64,000 bases of DNA, taken from assembly GCF_018919485.1 (NCBI RefSeq), contig NZ_JAHLMU010000001.1, positions 410,655-474,654 of the forward strand. Direction: 5' to 3'. Positions 1 through 9,600 of this stretch are shown one piece after another (positions within the stretch are counted from its first letter, which is position 1; each line of letters starts with the position of its first letter). The notes beneath the pieces are model-generated. The model was not told the DNA's origin and did not search any database. It worked only from the letters and a program-made list of their open reading frames with translations. The DNA is from Psychrobacter sp. TAE2020 (GTDB lineage: Bacteria > Pseudomonadota > Gammaproteobacteria > Pseudomonadales > Moraxellaceae). Position numbers and translations under genes: made by a program.

Positions 1-79
1 TATTATATTTACTGTATAGATAGTTAAATTTTTATCAAATAAAAAAATAATTTATTGATACTTTTAATAGGGTCGTTTG

Positions 80-1534
80 CTACTTTTTTGGTGGTTGAAT
101 AATAATAATCTGGTCCTGTTGCTTTTTAGGTAGGGTTTTAACATAGTCCGTAAAAATTTTCTGATTCTGACTATTCAGAACTCTGAAATCGATTGTTACG
201 AAATCAGCCTTACTAAGATGCTTTTGTATCTGACTTATCTCGGTTCCCTTTTTAAAGTTAATACCAAAACCGTAGTTTAGACCTTTTATTTCTGAATCTT
301 TCAAATTATTCGTAGTATACATAGCATCTACTGTTTTACCTTTATTAACTCCCTCAGTAATTACCCAATCAGGGTTAGCTCCAAGAGTAGATCCACTATA
401 AGGCTGCATTTTACCTAATACTGGCTCTAATTGTGCTCCAGTTGCTGCTTCGGCTGGTTTAAATTTACCTTGATCCCTTACGTTTAATGTCCCATGAATA
501 TCTAAATTGGTTGAATAAGCTTCTACCGTACTCAATCCTGTAGTTTTATCACGGTAAATTATAGTAGTAGTTCTCTTTGTATTGATATCAAATTTACCTG
601 TCGCCCTCAATGACTTTATTGCACTAGTAGTTGGGCCTGTCATGACAGTGCCAGCTACGGCCATTCCTACCGCTTCTTCAAGCTCACCTCTCATTTGACC
701 TGCAAGTCTTGGATTATCTTTTAATGCTTTATTGTAATCACCTTTCCATTGGATGATAGCTGCTCTCATATCTCGACCCGCTTTATTCGGATCGGTTAGT
801 ACGTTTATCATTCCTCTAAAGGAATTAGTAATCGCACTTTTTGGATCAGCGGCGAATTCTGCTAAATCATTACCTGCTTTAGCAATGCCAGAGCCTGTAG
901 CAGATCGCTTACCTTGTATATAAGCATTTTGATTAGCAGGACTATTAGGATATTTTTTCATTGCCTCACGAATCAAGATGGCATTATCACGGGTTGTCCA
1001 TCTACCGTTGATAAAAGTACCATCATCATTCTCAAACGCATCGCCAGCATCCTGCTGCGCCTCTAACTTCTCCTTGTCAATTGCGAGTTGCTCTTGCTGC
1101 GCTTTAGCATCATTAGTAGAAGTAATTGGTCTTGGCGTGATAGTCGTGCGCTCTTCCGCAATTGCACCACTGTTTGCCCATTTACCAACGTTAAAGGCAC
1201 TGTTACCTGTTTTACCGATAACATCAGCAGCGGCTTCTCCTTGACCATTTTGGTGAGCCGCGTCATGGTTAATGACTTCAACCACATTGCTCATACTATC
1301 GGTAGCAATATAAGTATCGGTACCATTAATGACGTTGGTTGTGCCTTGGACTCTATTGCCTTCTACATTACGTAAATCTTCAACGAGACTGATTTGTGTG
1401 CCATCAGCATCAGTGCCTTGAGTGATAGCAGCATTAAACTGATTGAGGGTGTCTTTATTATCAATACTATTAGTCAGCTCACCTTCTTGTATAGCCTCTA
1501 CAGTCGCGGCAAGGGTGACCGTATCATCACTCAT
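80..1534 (-). CDS. Orphan CdiA C-terminal toxin fragment (cassette M7)
   Basis: This is a 5'-truncated piece of a CdiA-type effector with no signal peptide or TPS domain. The reading frame stays open upstream of this Met to about 1690, where an in-frame TAG lies inside the hairpin at 1683-1720, so the Met is only an internal codon. Residues 1-165 are a backbone module almost identical to those in the fragments at 6604-9996 and 11537-13231. It contains an HDAAH motif and ends at DAGDAFEN. A following segment (about 200-300) resembles the same region of the 6604 fragment and may be the inner-membrane entry domain. The C-terminal ~110 residues (GKTVDAMY, KADFVTIDFR) are the likely toxin; they faintly recall PD-(D/E)XK-like CDI nucleases, which is a guess. 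Its immunity gene should lie left of position 80, outside the window. Confidence 0.8.
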   Translation of the reverse strand: MSDDTVTLAATVEAIQEGELTNSIDNKDTLNQFNAAITQGTDADGTQISLVEDLRNVEGNRVQGTTNVINGTDTYIATDSMSNVVEVINHDAAHQNGQGEAAADVIGKTGNSAFNVGKWANSGAIAEERTTITPRPITSTNDAKAQQEQLAIDKEKLEAQQDAGDAFENDDGTFINGRWTTRDNAILIREAMKKYPNSPANQNAYIQGKRSATGSGIAKAGNDLAEFAADPKSAITNSFRGMINVLTDPNKAGRDMRAAIIQWKGDYNKALKDNPRLAGQMRGELEEAVGMAVAGTVMTGPTTSAIKSLRATGKFDINTKRTTTIIYRDKTTGLSTVEAYSTNLDIHGTLNVRDQGKFKPAEAATGAQLEPVLGKMQPYSGSTLGANPDWVITEGVNKGKTVDAMYTTNNLKDSEIKGLNYGFGINFKKGTEISQIQKHLSKADFVTIDFRVLNSQNQKIFTDYVKTLPKKQQDQIIIIQPPKK

Positions 1535-1663
1535 GCCTGTTTCTAGGTTATTAACCAGTTGAGTGACGTTGTTTTGGGCTTTGCTGATACCTGATTTGTT
1601 TAGGCTGTCAGGGTTGCTATTGCCTTTATCAAACAGTCCCGCTGCGATAGAGGGAACGGCTAG
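1029..1663 (-). repeat. Backbone repeat B, copy 1
   Basis: This 635-base stretch of cdiA-like coding sequence recurs nearly unchanged at 7561-8195, with the same length, and in shortened form at 12741-13225. All three end on the DAGDAF junction where the toxin tips diverge. Homology stops on the right just after the codons for LAVPS, next to the hairpin at 1683-1720. Such repeats are natural substrates for homologous recombination between cassettes. Confidence 0.85.
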
Positions 1664-1682
1664 TCGAGATATGACAACAAAT

Positions 1683-1720
1683 AAAAAAAGCTACGATACA
1701 TGAGGTATCGTAGCTTTTTT
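1683..1720 (-). terminator. Cassette-boundary hairpin between M6 and M7
   Basis: A perfect 10-bp stem, gctacgatac with gtatcgtagc, is flanked by an A-tract on one side and a T-tract on the other, so it can act as a rho-independent terminator in either direction. It follows the last immunity-like gene of cassette M6 (stop at 1764) and sits immediately before the M7 backbone fragment. The stem core gctacgat/atcgtagc is shared with the hairpins near 5412, 13241, 15024 and 18803. Confidence 0.85.
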
Positions 1721-1763
1721 ATTTATTAGAATATTTGGTTCTTATTGGTCGTTTTCTATAAAT

Positions 1764-2399
1764 TTAAACTACATTTAAATACTCGTTCATAAAAAACTCA
1801 TAAACGTGTTTTTCAGCAAATACTGTCAGGATAACCTTAGAGCTACCTCTCTCCCAATAAAGTAACTGCCATTCATCATTTCCTACTGAATTGACAGTAA
1901 TACAATTATCGCTTGCTTTGGTATCTCCCAATGACCACGTAGCTATACTACCTAACTCCATCTCGGGATAGATAATCGTCCTATCAAAAGTCTCTTCAGC
2001 TAGTCTTACGTTAACTATAAAGTTCTCATAGCTATCTAAAGGCATCAGCATAATACTCATTGCTTTTTTTAATTTTTCACTACTTTCATACCAATGGTTG
2101 CGCAGTGGGTGCGTACTCGGATTAATAGTAGGCAAGGGTTTAGCCGTATTTCTATATTGATCTAGAAAAACCTGAACTCTATAAAAGTCAGGTGTATCAG
2201 TAGAGATGATTTGATCCTTACTATTTACGACCTTATAAATATATACTTCATTATTTTTTAAAATACTTATGCCATTGTATATTTGAGAGTTCAGCAATCC
2301 AACCCTTGAAAAATCAATTTTATAATTGTTGAAAAAAAAACGATCACTCTTCATAGTGCTATTCTGTAGTAGACGCTTTACTTCTTCACTTGATTTCAT
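1764..2399 (-). CDS. Immunity-like protein of cassette M6 (third gene)
   Basis: A 211-residue soluble protein without signal peptide or membrane segment. It is the last gene before the hairpin at 1683-1720, in the position where CDI arrays carry immunity genes. I do not recognise the family. It is separated from the M6 toxin by two other small genes and an immunity-gene remnant (2490-2618), so it may be the leftover immunity gene of a toxin that has been lost rather than the partner of the toxin at 3318-5396. Function is inferred from position and size only. Confidence 0.65.
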   Translation of the reverse strand: MKSSEEVKRLLQNSTMKSDRFFFNNYKIDFSRVGLLNSQIYNGISILKNNEVYIYKVVNSKDQIISTDTPDFYRVQVFLDQYRNTAKPLPTINPSTHPLRNHWYESSEKLKKAMSIMLMPLDSYENFIVNVRLAEETFDRTIIYPEMELGSIATWSLGDTKASDNCITVNSVGNDEWQLLYWERGSSKVILTVFAEKHVYEFFMNEYLNVV

Positions 2400-2489
2400 T
2401 TACATAGCCTAATTAGCTCAAGTTTCAATCTAGTCAAATACAACCGCTACTTAATTTGCATATACACATAAGATGATATTTTTCTATCT

Positions 2490-2618
2490 CTAGTAGGCTC
2501 TGTTATGACCTGTATACTTGCGTAGTACTAAATCAAATCCATACCAAAAGTCGCGCATATTTCTATCGTCAGTATTGAATAATATTCCTACTTCTTCATC
2601 AATCTCCCAAGTTAATGT
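2490..2618 (-). pseudogene. Remnant of a duplicated immunity gene
   Basis: Translating the minus strand gives about 42 codons from just after an in-frame TAG (2619-2621) to a stop at 2490. The peptide contains FWYGFDLVLRKYTGH and ends in AY. It aligns over its whole length with the C-terminus of the intact 120-residue protein at 2946-3308 (FWYEFDLVQRKYTSHGKAY). The N-terminal two thirds are gone. This is a decayed second copy of that immunity gene, probably left by duplication or by replacement of a related cassette. Confidence 0.8.
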
Positions 2619-2665
2619 CTACGGATTTGACAGCATAGGTCAAAGAATTAAGTTTCTTTAAACAA

Positions 2666-2962
2666 TCATTGCTCTATATAGTTTGGATTATGAATGAACT
2701 CTCCAACTATTTTCCCATTAGCATCTACTTTCCAAGCTCCAATAATAGCTGTTGGGGGTACGTCTCCATCAGTAGAGTAGTCAGGATGAATACAATAGAC
2801 CCAACCATTTGGAAAATTTAACGCTTCTTCAATTTCGCCATTAGTTGGTTTGATTGGCTCTTTGGTGGCTTTATTCATATCTTTTATAATAACCTGATTT
2901 TCGAATGACAAAACAATTTCTTTAAGAGGTCGTAGTATATTAGCTTTAATAAGCTTTCCCAT
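2666..2962 (-). CDS. Small hypothetical protein in the M6 immunity cluster
   Basis: A 98-residue protein with no signal peptide. Its start overlaps the end of the upstream immunity candidate by 17 nt, which suggests translational coupling. The second half is rich in aromatic residues, prolines and Gly (GWVYCIHPDYSTDGDVPP, IIGAWKVDANGKIVGEF). It may be a second immunity protein or a fragment of one. I cannot name a family. Confidence 0.6.
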   Translation of the reverse strand: MGKLIKANILRPLKEIVLSFENQVIIKDMNKATKEPIKPTNGEIEEALNFPNGWVYCIHPDYSTDGDVPPTAIIGAWKVDANGKIVGEFIHNPNYIEQ

Positions 2963-3308
2963 GACTAGTATACTTGCGTTGGACTAGGTCAAATTCATAC
3001 CAAAAGTCATCTATGATCATTTCATTCGTGTTAAACACGATTCTTAGTCCGTTCTCAACTTCCCAGCTCCACCTATAGCCAACATTGATTTCCTTATGAT
3101 AGATTTCTACATAAGGAAACGGCACAGTTAATACGTAGCTACCTTCCTTATTATATACTTTTGCCAAAAAATCTGTATCATCGGAGTACCTTTCTTTATT
3201 AAAAATAAAAAAATAATCGAAATTTTCAATATACACAACATCATTATACTTGAAGTCAATTTCAAAACTTTCTAATAAAGTAGTCTTTTCAAGATCATTG
3301 AGCTCCAT
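2946..3308 (-). CDS. Probable immunity protein for the M6 toxin
   Basis: A 120-residue acidic, aromatic-rich soluble protein that begins 9 nt after the stop codon of the toxin fragment 3318-5396. This is the place where the cognate CdiI of a CDI module is encoded. A decayed second copy of its C-terminus lies at 2490-2618. The family is not recognised. The assignment rests on position, size and lack of export signals. Confidence 0.7.
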   Translation of the reverse strand: MELNDLEKTTLLESFEIDFKYNDVVYIENFDYFFIFNKERYSDDTDFLAKVYNKEGSYVLTVPFPYVEIYHKEINVGYRWSWEVENGLRIVFNTNEMIIDDFWYEFDLVQRKYTSHGKAY

Positions 3309-3317
3309 TTTATTTCC

Positions 3318-5348
3318 TTATTTCTTTTTTGGTAGGGGTATAGCAGTGCCTATTGGGATCATAACCTTAGATCTATCATCGGGTTTGACCAAAGGTACTA
3401 CCTGATTACCGCCTCCTTCATAGATTTTACCATCACTACCTTTCTGAGGACCAACTACACTTTCTTGAACTCTCGTACCTGGCAAAATTTGTATTTGCTG
3501 TATGTGCGTTTTCTCAGGACCCCAATCAGGAGATTTAACAGCCAAATCTGAATGAACTTGTTCGACGTTCAAAATATCATCTTTTGTAGTATAACCTCCT
3601 ATTCTATCTGGAAGAACCTGACCTGTCTTAGGATCTATCTGGTTTTTATGAATTGCCATATTTACCGTCAATCCTTCATCTGGAATAATATATGAAGTAA
3701 TTGGATAGTCAGGATGTTCAGGAGGTTGATATAAAGGATCTCTTACTCCTTTATAAGATGTTGGATCTGCAATCAAGTTATTATTTGAGACGTTGTTAAT
3801 ACCACTAGTACTATTAGACCTATCAGCATAGTTTGTCGGAGGTTGATTATAACCAGTATTGAGATTCAAGCTTGGAGTAGAACTCGAAGGCTTCGTTGTT
3901 GTATACCCACCTTCAGGTAAATTGTAATAAGTAATACCATTGATAACCGTAGTATTTGGAGTAGAGTTTACGCCGTTAGTTGAGCTATTTATACTAGACG
4001 TTCTATTCGCCTTAGAACGGTTAAAATCATCCTTAATACGATCTGCTTCTGCAATTTTATCATTAACTCGAACATCTGCTTCTGCTTCTCTCAACACCTT
4101 ATTTGATTCAGCTAAGAGCGCATCGGTTTCAGCCTGCATCTTAATCCACTCTGCATCTCTTTTAGCATTTTCAGCTTGCATTTGAGCGTCATACTTGTCA
4201 CTTGCCGCTTTCTGCTTATCTTTAGTTGCTTGTAGTTCCGCAGTATAATCTCTAGTGTCAGGCGCATCGTTATTGAAATTATCAAAATAATTATCATTAC
4301 CTAGGATAGTAGTATTTTGAGAATTAGACTTATTGTTTGAGTTTGGATTATTGCTATTATTAGCGTTATAATCTGCATTGCTATTAGATCTATCAGGTTT
4401 TCTGTCAGGATTGCGACTAGGTGGCTTAATCTCAACGCCTACTATTCTACCTTGAACTTTCTTAACGACAACTGCGCCACCTGACGATATAATTGCTGTA
4501 GCAGCTTCTAAAGCTATCGCTGTACTTGCTTTGCCTGCATCATAGAAGTCTTGATCTTTATTACCTAAAAGGGAAGCATAGGTAATGTCCTTACCCATAT
4601 TATAATATTCTGGAGGTAAATTCTTTAGGGCCTTTCCTATTTCGATGGCAACTGCAATTGGATCATCTTTGGTCGCTTGGTACAAAGCCTTAATATTAGC
4701 AGGTGCATTAACAATATTTTCTCCAAACTCCTTGAGCGCCGCTTGTGATCCTTTGAAATGAGCCTGTTCTTGGCTTTTATCAATAGCCATGTAGGCCTTA
4801 GCAGTGTCATTGTCAACAAACCTTCCAAGATATTGAAATTCCTGCTTCCAAGAAACAGCATAATCAAAGCTCTCAGGATCATTTTCAACAGCCGTAATCA
4901 GCGTTATATCATTCTTATCAAGCAGCTGCTTGTTCTCAGCTTGAGTGATAGCATCTTTGCCATTGCCTAGAGCAGGCTTATAGCTATCTATCTCATCTTG
5001 ATTGGCATCCATACTGGCTGAGACGTTTAAGTCTGCGGCAATACCTGCTAGATTAGCTAATGTTTCACTACTACCGCCTCGTACATGATCAAGCTCATGT
5101 GCCGTGGTTTTGATGACATCTTTACGATTACTAGCATCTTGATCTATAGCAACCAGTTGACCATCAGTTGCGCCTTTTGCACGTAGTTCTTGAGTAATTC
5201 TTGTGATAATAACATCGACACTGACGCCTGTACTGTCAGCCAATGCTTGTAGAGCAGCTTGACTGTTAAGTAGTCCGTCATAGTCGCCTTGTTGATAGCC
5301 TTGTAAGACTGCGCCAATCTCAGGATTGTCTTGAATGGCTTGTGCCAT
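3318..5348 (-). CDS. Orphan CdiA fragment with metalloprotease-like pretoxin and novel tip (M6)
   Basis: The fragment is open from 5396, directly after an in-frame TAA, with the first Met at 5348. Residues 1-170 form a backbone unlike the resident CdiA, with an HELDH zinc-binding-type motif at residues 84-88 in the context TTAHELDHVRGG. Residues ~308-350 are a strongly Asn/Ser-rich linker, and ~366-447 form a long charged segment likely to be a coiled coil. The C-terminal ~130 residues are the presumed toxin: GLTVNM, LPDRIGGYTT, ILPGTRV and EGGGNQVV are visible. The GTRV...GGGNQ pattern also occurs in the M2 tip (GTKV...GGGHQ), so the two toxins may share a fold. The fragment lacks secretion signals and should be inactive as an exported effector. 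Confidence 0.75.
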   Translation of the reverse strand: MAQAIQDNPEIGAVLQGYQQGDYDGLLNSQAALQALADSTGVSVDVIITRITQELRAKGATDGQLVAIDQDASNRKDVIKTTAHELDHVRGGSSETLANLAGIAADLNVSASMDANQDEIDSYKPALGNGKDAITQAENKQLLDKNDITLITAVENDPESFDYAVSWKQEFQYLGRFVDNDTAKAYMAIDKSQEQAHFKGSQAALKEFGENIVNAPANIKALYQATKDDPIAVAIEIGKALKNLPPEYYNMGKDITYASLLGNKDQDFYDAGKASTAIALEAATAIISSGGAVVVKKVQGRIVGVEIKPPSRNPDRKPDRSNSNADYNANNSNNPNSNNKSNSQNTTILGNDNYFDNFNNDAPDTRDYTAELQATKDKQKAASDKYDAQMQAENAKRDAEWIKMQAETDALLAESNKVLREAEADVRVNDKIAEADRIKDDFNRSKANRTSSINSSTNGVNSTPNTTVINGITYYNLPEGGYTTTKPSSSTPSLNLNTGYNQPPTNYADRSNSTSGINNVSNNNLIADPTSYKGVRDPLYQPPEHPDYPITSYIIPDEGLTVNMAIHKNQIDPKTGQVLPDRIGGYTTKDDILNVEQVHSDLAVKSPDWGPEKTHIQQIQILPGTRVQESVVGPQKGSDGKIYEGGGNQVVPLVKPDDRSKVMIPIGTAIPLPKKK

Positions 5349-5411
5349 TTTAGCAGGGGCTTTTAGGTCTTGAATGGCTTGAGAGAGGGTTTGGTTTTAA
5401 TTTAGTGAAAT

Positions 5412-5444
5412 AAAAAAAACTACGATATGAAAATCGTAGCTTTT
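5412..5444 (-). terminator. Cassette-boundary hairpin between M5 and M6
   Basis: The stem ctacgat (5420-5426) pairs with atcgtag (5433-5439), with an A-run before and tttt after. It lies beyond the immunity genes of cassette M5 and 15 nt before the M6 backbone fragment restarts at 5396. Confidence 0.8.
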
Positions 5445-5570
5445 GAACAAGTTAAACTTTATATGAACTGACATATCGTATGCGAGATAGCTATTTATCA
5501 ACCGTTTGATAAACTAAACATTTTGTAAAACTAACTCATATACATAAGAGAGCATAGAAACTATTGTTAA

Positions 5571-6098
5571 CTAATAAAGACAGTGAACACTAATCACAGC
5601 AATATTTTGATTTGGATCTTCATCTAAAGATACATCTAAACCATTCGATACACTTAATCCATATTTATTATCACTATTTATCAATAAGAAACTCTCACCT
5701 GTTGAAGTTCTTTCAAGCTCACCAAATTCGGCAAGATCTATAACCTTGTCTCCAAGGCCATATTTTCCGAGTATTTTACCCTTATACTGATTATCATTAT
5801 TTGTTTTAAATACATTGATGCAATTGAGCTTCTTATCAGAGTTAAAGAAAAAACTCATTACAATATCATTATTGGTATATTTTTGTTTGTCTTTGCTAAA
5901 AACGTCTATATAATCGCCGTTATCTTCAAAATAATAATTTTTGTCAAGTTTCTCTAATGCTTTTCTTACATCGTCACAGTCTTGATTTGAAATAGTAAAA
6001 CCAGCAATACTTTTACCTGGCACTATATCAGCGCTAAAATCTATTTCATATACACTCATTACTGCACATTCCATGTTCTTCCTTGTATAAAAAAGCAA
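5571..6098 (-). CDS. Immunity paralogue 2 of cassette M5
   Basis: A 175-residue soluble protein related to the one encoded just upstream at 6106-6603: both have GK(S/G)IAG near the N-terminus and a shared C-terminal block (LDVSLDEDPNQNIAVI here, LEVDDDPDQKIQEVRV there). The annotated start may be upstream of the true one; a second Met lies at residue 10 and a third at residue 14, before SVYEIDFSADI. The pair looks like a tandem duplication followed by divergence, as expected when an immunity gene evolves to match variant toxins. Confidence 0.75.
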   Translation of the reverse strand: MLFYTRKNMECAVMSVYEIDFSADIVPGKSIAGFTISNQDCDDVRKALEKLDKNYYFEDNGDYIDVFSKDKQKYTNNDIVMSFFFNSDKKLNCINVFKTNNDNQYKGKILGKYGLGDKVIDLAEFGELERTSTGESFLLINSDNKYGLSVSNGLDVSLDEDPNQNIAVISVHCLY

Positions 6099-6105
6099 AT
6101 TGTAT

Positions 6106-6603
6106 TCATTTCAAATCATGATTATAAACTCTAACTTCTTGAATCTTTTGATCAGGATCATCGTCAACTTCTAAGCCATCTGCTACAAAATAAATACCGT
6201 GAATGACCTCTCCATCTTCATCCATTAAGTAGTGAACATCTTCACTATCATCCAAAACTAGAGGGTGTTTTATATCACCGATTCGACTACCTATCTTTAC
6301 TCCCCCCTCAAACACCTCTCCTTTATAACCCTTACCAGCAATAACTACATCCAAGCTACCCTGTGCGTTAAAACCCAACTTAAGCTCAGGGTTAGAGAAA
6401 TATATTATATTCCCATTATCGTTAGGAACGATGTACATTAAAACACTTTCATTATCTATATAAATATCTGTAGTCCAAGGTATTTTATTTCCATCAACAA
6501 CAGTTTTTACTAAAGGTAAAAAATTTTCTATTCTATCTCCAAATTTAATCCCTGCTATTCCTTTTCCTATTTCAGCCTTACCATATATATCTAAGTTACA
6601 CAT
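6106..6603 (-). CDS. Probable immunity protein for the M5 toxin
   Basis: A 165-residue soluble protein whose start codon follows the toxin stop codon with no gap (toxin ends at 6604). The contiguous arrangement strongly suggests co-expression with the toxin tip of 6604-9996. It contains GKGIAGIKFGDRIE near the N-terminus and is a paralogue of the protein at 5571-6098. I do not recognise the family name. Confidence 0.75.
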   Translation of the reverse strand: MCNLDIYGKAEIGKGIAGIKFGDRIENFLPLVKTVVDGNKIPWTTDIYIDNESVLMYIVPNDNGNIIYFSNPELKLGFNAQGSLDVVIAGKGYKGEVFEGGVKIGSRIGDIKHPLVLDDSEDVHYLMDEDGEVIHGIYFVADGLEVDDDPDQKIQEVRVYNHDLK

Positions 6604-9600
6604 TTATTTAATTACCTTGTATTTACCATTGACGTATTGAAGTCTTTGCCCCTGCTGGTTATAGAAAGTTGAGTACTTAGCTGTACCTACAAATGTCTTA
6701 GGGTCAATAACATAAATTTTTGTATTACCATAAGCATCTTTTACTGCTGGTCTGATGAAGCCAGCCTTATCTTTTTCTGCTTTTCTAAGTTCAAACTTAA
6801 TATATTCCCCTTCATGTTGACTTCTTTCTTTAAGCGGAAGATTACTTGTTGATGGACTATGTTGTATCTTTGCTATTTCAGGATGATTGTTTATGGCATA
6901 AACTTGAGCATTACCTGAACCTTTGGCCTTTTCTTTTACAGAATTAACATGATAACCATTTATTTCAAAATAGGTTCTAAGTTGTTGCGAGTCCAATCCA
7001 TACGCATTCGTAGGTTTCAAAGGATTGATATGCTTAGGAATTCCAGCTTCTTTGGCGAGGTATTCTCGATACTCTTGCGGGTTATTATAACGTACATCAA
7101 CACTAGCTTGGTTAGCGACTTTGACAGTTTTTGCTACTGCTCCAGCTCCTCCAGTTGTCAAAGCTATTACTGCTTCTGTACCAAGTATACTAGATAATTC
7201 ACCCTGCATTCTTCCTGCTAAAGCAGGATTAGTCAACTTTGCTTTCTCATAATCAGCTTGCCATTTCACTATTGCATTGTTCATAGCAATAGAGGAATCA
7301 ACAGGATGAAGTATTAATTGCGCTATTGCTTTTACTGAATCAGTAGCGACTGTATCTGGATTTGTGGCAAACGCTATCACACCTTTTGCGATGTTCTTAA
7401 CGCCAGTTCCTTTTGATGCTTCATGAGCTGCAATGTATGCGTCTCTTTTATTTTTATCATTTGGATATATTAGTTTAGCTTGACCCTGCGCTGAGTATCT
7501 GTCACTAGGATGACTACAACTCATGTTAAGACCTGTACCTGTACATCGATATCCAGCTTCATTCTCAAACGCATCGCCAGCATCCTGCTGAGCCTCTAAC
7601 TTCTCCTTATCACTTGCAAGTTGCTCCTGTTGAGCTTTGGAATCATTAACCGCTGTGATTGGTCTTGGCGTAATCGTCGTGCGCTCCTCCGCGATAGCGC
7701 CACTATTCGCCCATTTTCCTAAGTCAAAGGCACTATTGCCCGTTTTACCCATGACATCAGCAGCGGCTTCTCCTTGACCATTTTGATGAGCGGCGTCATG
7801 GTTGATGACTTCAACCACATTGCCCATGCTATCTGTACTAAGATAAGTGTCGGTGCGATTGATAACGTTGGTTGTGCCTTGGACTCTGTTACCGTCTACG
7901 TCACGTAAATCATCAACGAGACTGATTTGCGTACCCTCAGCGTCAGTACCTTGAGTGATAGCGGTATTAAGCTGATTGAGGGTGTCTTTGTTGTCAACGC
8001 TATTAGTCAGCTCACCTTCTTGTATAGCTTCTACGGTGGCGGCAAGATTAACGGTGTTATCACTCATGCCCGTTTCTAAGTTATTGATCAGCTGAGTGAC
8101 GTTGTTTTTAGCTTTATCAATACCTGATTTATTCAGGCTGTCAGGGTTACTATTGCCTTTGTCTAGTAAGCCTGCTGCGATAGAGGGAACGGCTAATCCT
8201 GCGGTGCCAGTGATAGCAGCCACGCCTTTAGTGTTCTTCCCAAGCTCCCTCTGCTCTTTGGCAATCTCCTCTCGACCTGCTTGGGTAAACACTCTAGTAT
8301 CGATACCCGTATCAACATCAAGGCCACCTGTTTGCATGTCTTTGGTGATGATCTCAGTGTTCAATGCATCACGGTTGACCCCTGCCAAACTGTCATTGCC
8401 TGTGCTGGCATCACTAGTGACTACAGCACCTTGTCCAATTGTTGCTTTGGTGACGCTTTCAAAGTCTTGACCCGTGTTCCCCAGTTGAAGACCGACATTG
8501 TTAAGACTGACCCCTGTTGCGGTTTTACCTGTGCTGAGACTACCACCGATGCTCTTTTGTTCTTGGGTTGCGGTGTTGACAAGATCTTTAGTGACCAGAC
8601 TGCCTGTAGTGAAGTTAAGCGTGCCGTTGGTTTGGTTGCCGTCAGCATCAGTTTGGATATTGGCAATGATGCCGCCTGTGTTAATGGTGCTGCCTGCGGT
8701 GAGACTGTGGTTGTCACCATTGTAGACAATACCGCTTTGCTCAGCAGCGGTTATACTTTGACTATTGCCTTGGGCTTTATTGGCTCCGATGCTGCCACCG
8801 CTTGGGAGGCCGCTATTGAAGTTGATACCTAGATTGCTCCCTGAACTGCTATTGCTACTACTGGCCGTGTTTTGGACGGTCTCAATAGTGAGGTTGTCTG
8901 TGGCATAGTCGCCGCCACCTGCGTTGATGCGGCCACCGGTTAAGTTAGTAGTGCCTGCGTAGCCGTCAAAACGACCAACATTGAGCTCACTGTTGGTGTA
9001 GGTATTTTCTTGGCTTTGAGATTGGCTTTGCTGGGTGCTGATGCCGACACTGGCATTACCTGTGGTGCTGATACTGCCTGTTTGGCTGTTGGTTTTGCTG
9101 CTGCTATCACTGCTACTGGTGTTGGTGCCTGCTTTTAGATTGAGGCTATTTAAGTTATCAACATTAAGCTGTCCGATATTGCCTTGGAGTCCGACACTCG
9201 TAAAGTCATCGCCTACAAAGGTAGCGTTAGCGCCATTTAATTCAGTACCTTGCCATTGTCCTTGGGCTTGAGTCTCAGTAGTGGTGGTTCGAGTGTTCTC
9301 GGCATTGGCGGTGGCACTAAAGCCTAGGGTGCCAGCAGTGTTAGCAGCGCCAGCGGCGACGCTACCTAAGTTGATTTGGGCATTGGCGAGATTAAGGGTG
9401 GCTGCGGCTAGGTTGATCTCGTAGTCTTTAATAGCATCCGAGCTGAGCTCACCTCGTGTGGCGCGATCTTTGGCATCGCTAAGCGCATTCTTGGCAGCGG
9501 CAAGCGCTGAGCCTGCTTCTTTAACTTGTTCAGCAGCGCTGATGGTATCTACTGCTGCGTGATGTACGTCAACACTGATTCGAGTGGTGTCGGTTTTATT

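Noticed and set aside
1..79. Possible start of the M7 immunity gene at the left edge
   Set aside because: The 79 bases left of the M7 stop are too short to support a reading frame, so no gene is claimed.
8281..8832. A 183-codon plus-strand ORF within the M5 fragment, and similar plus-strand ORFs at 8096-8470, 22758-23105 and 29223-29597
   Set aside because: They lie opposite real cdiA coding sequence, recur wherever the backbone is repeated, and have compositions expected of antisense frames.
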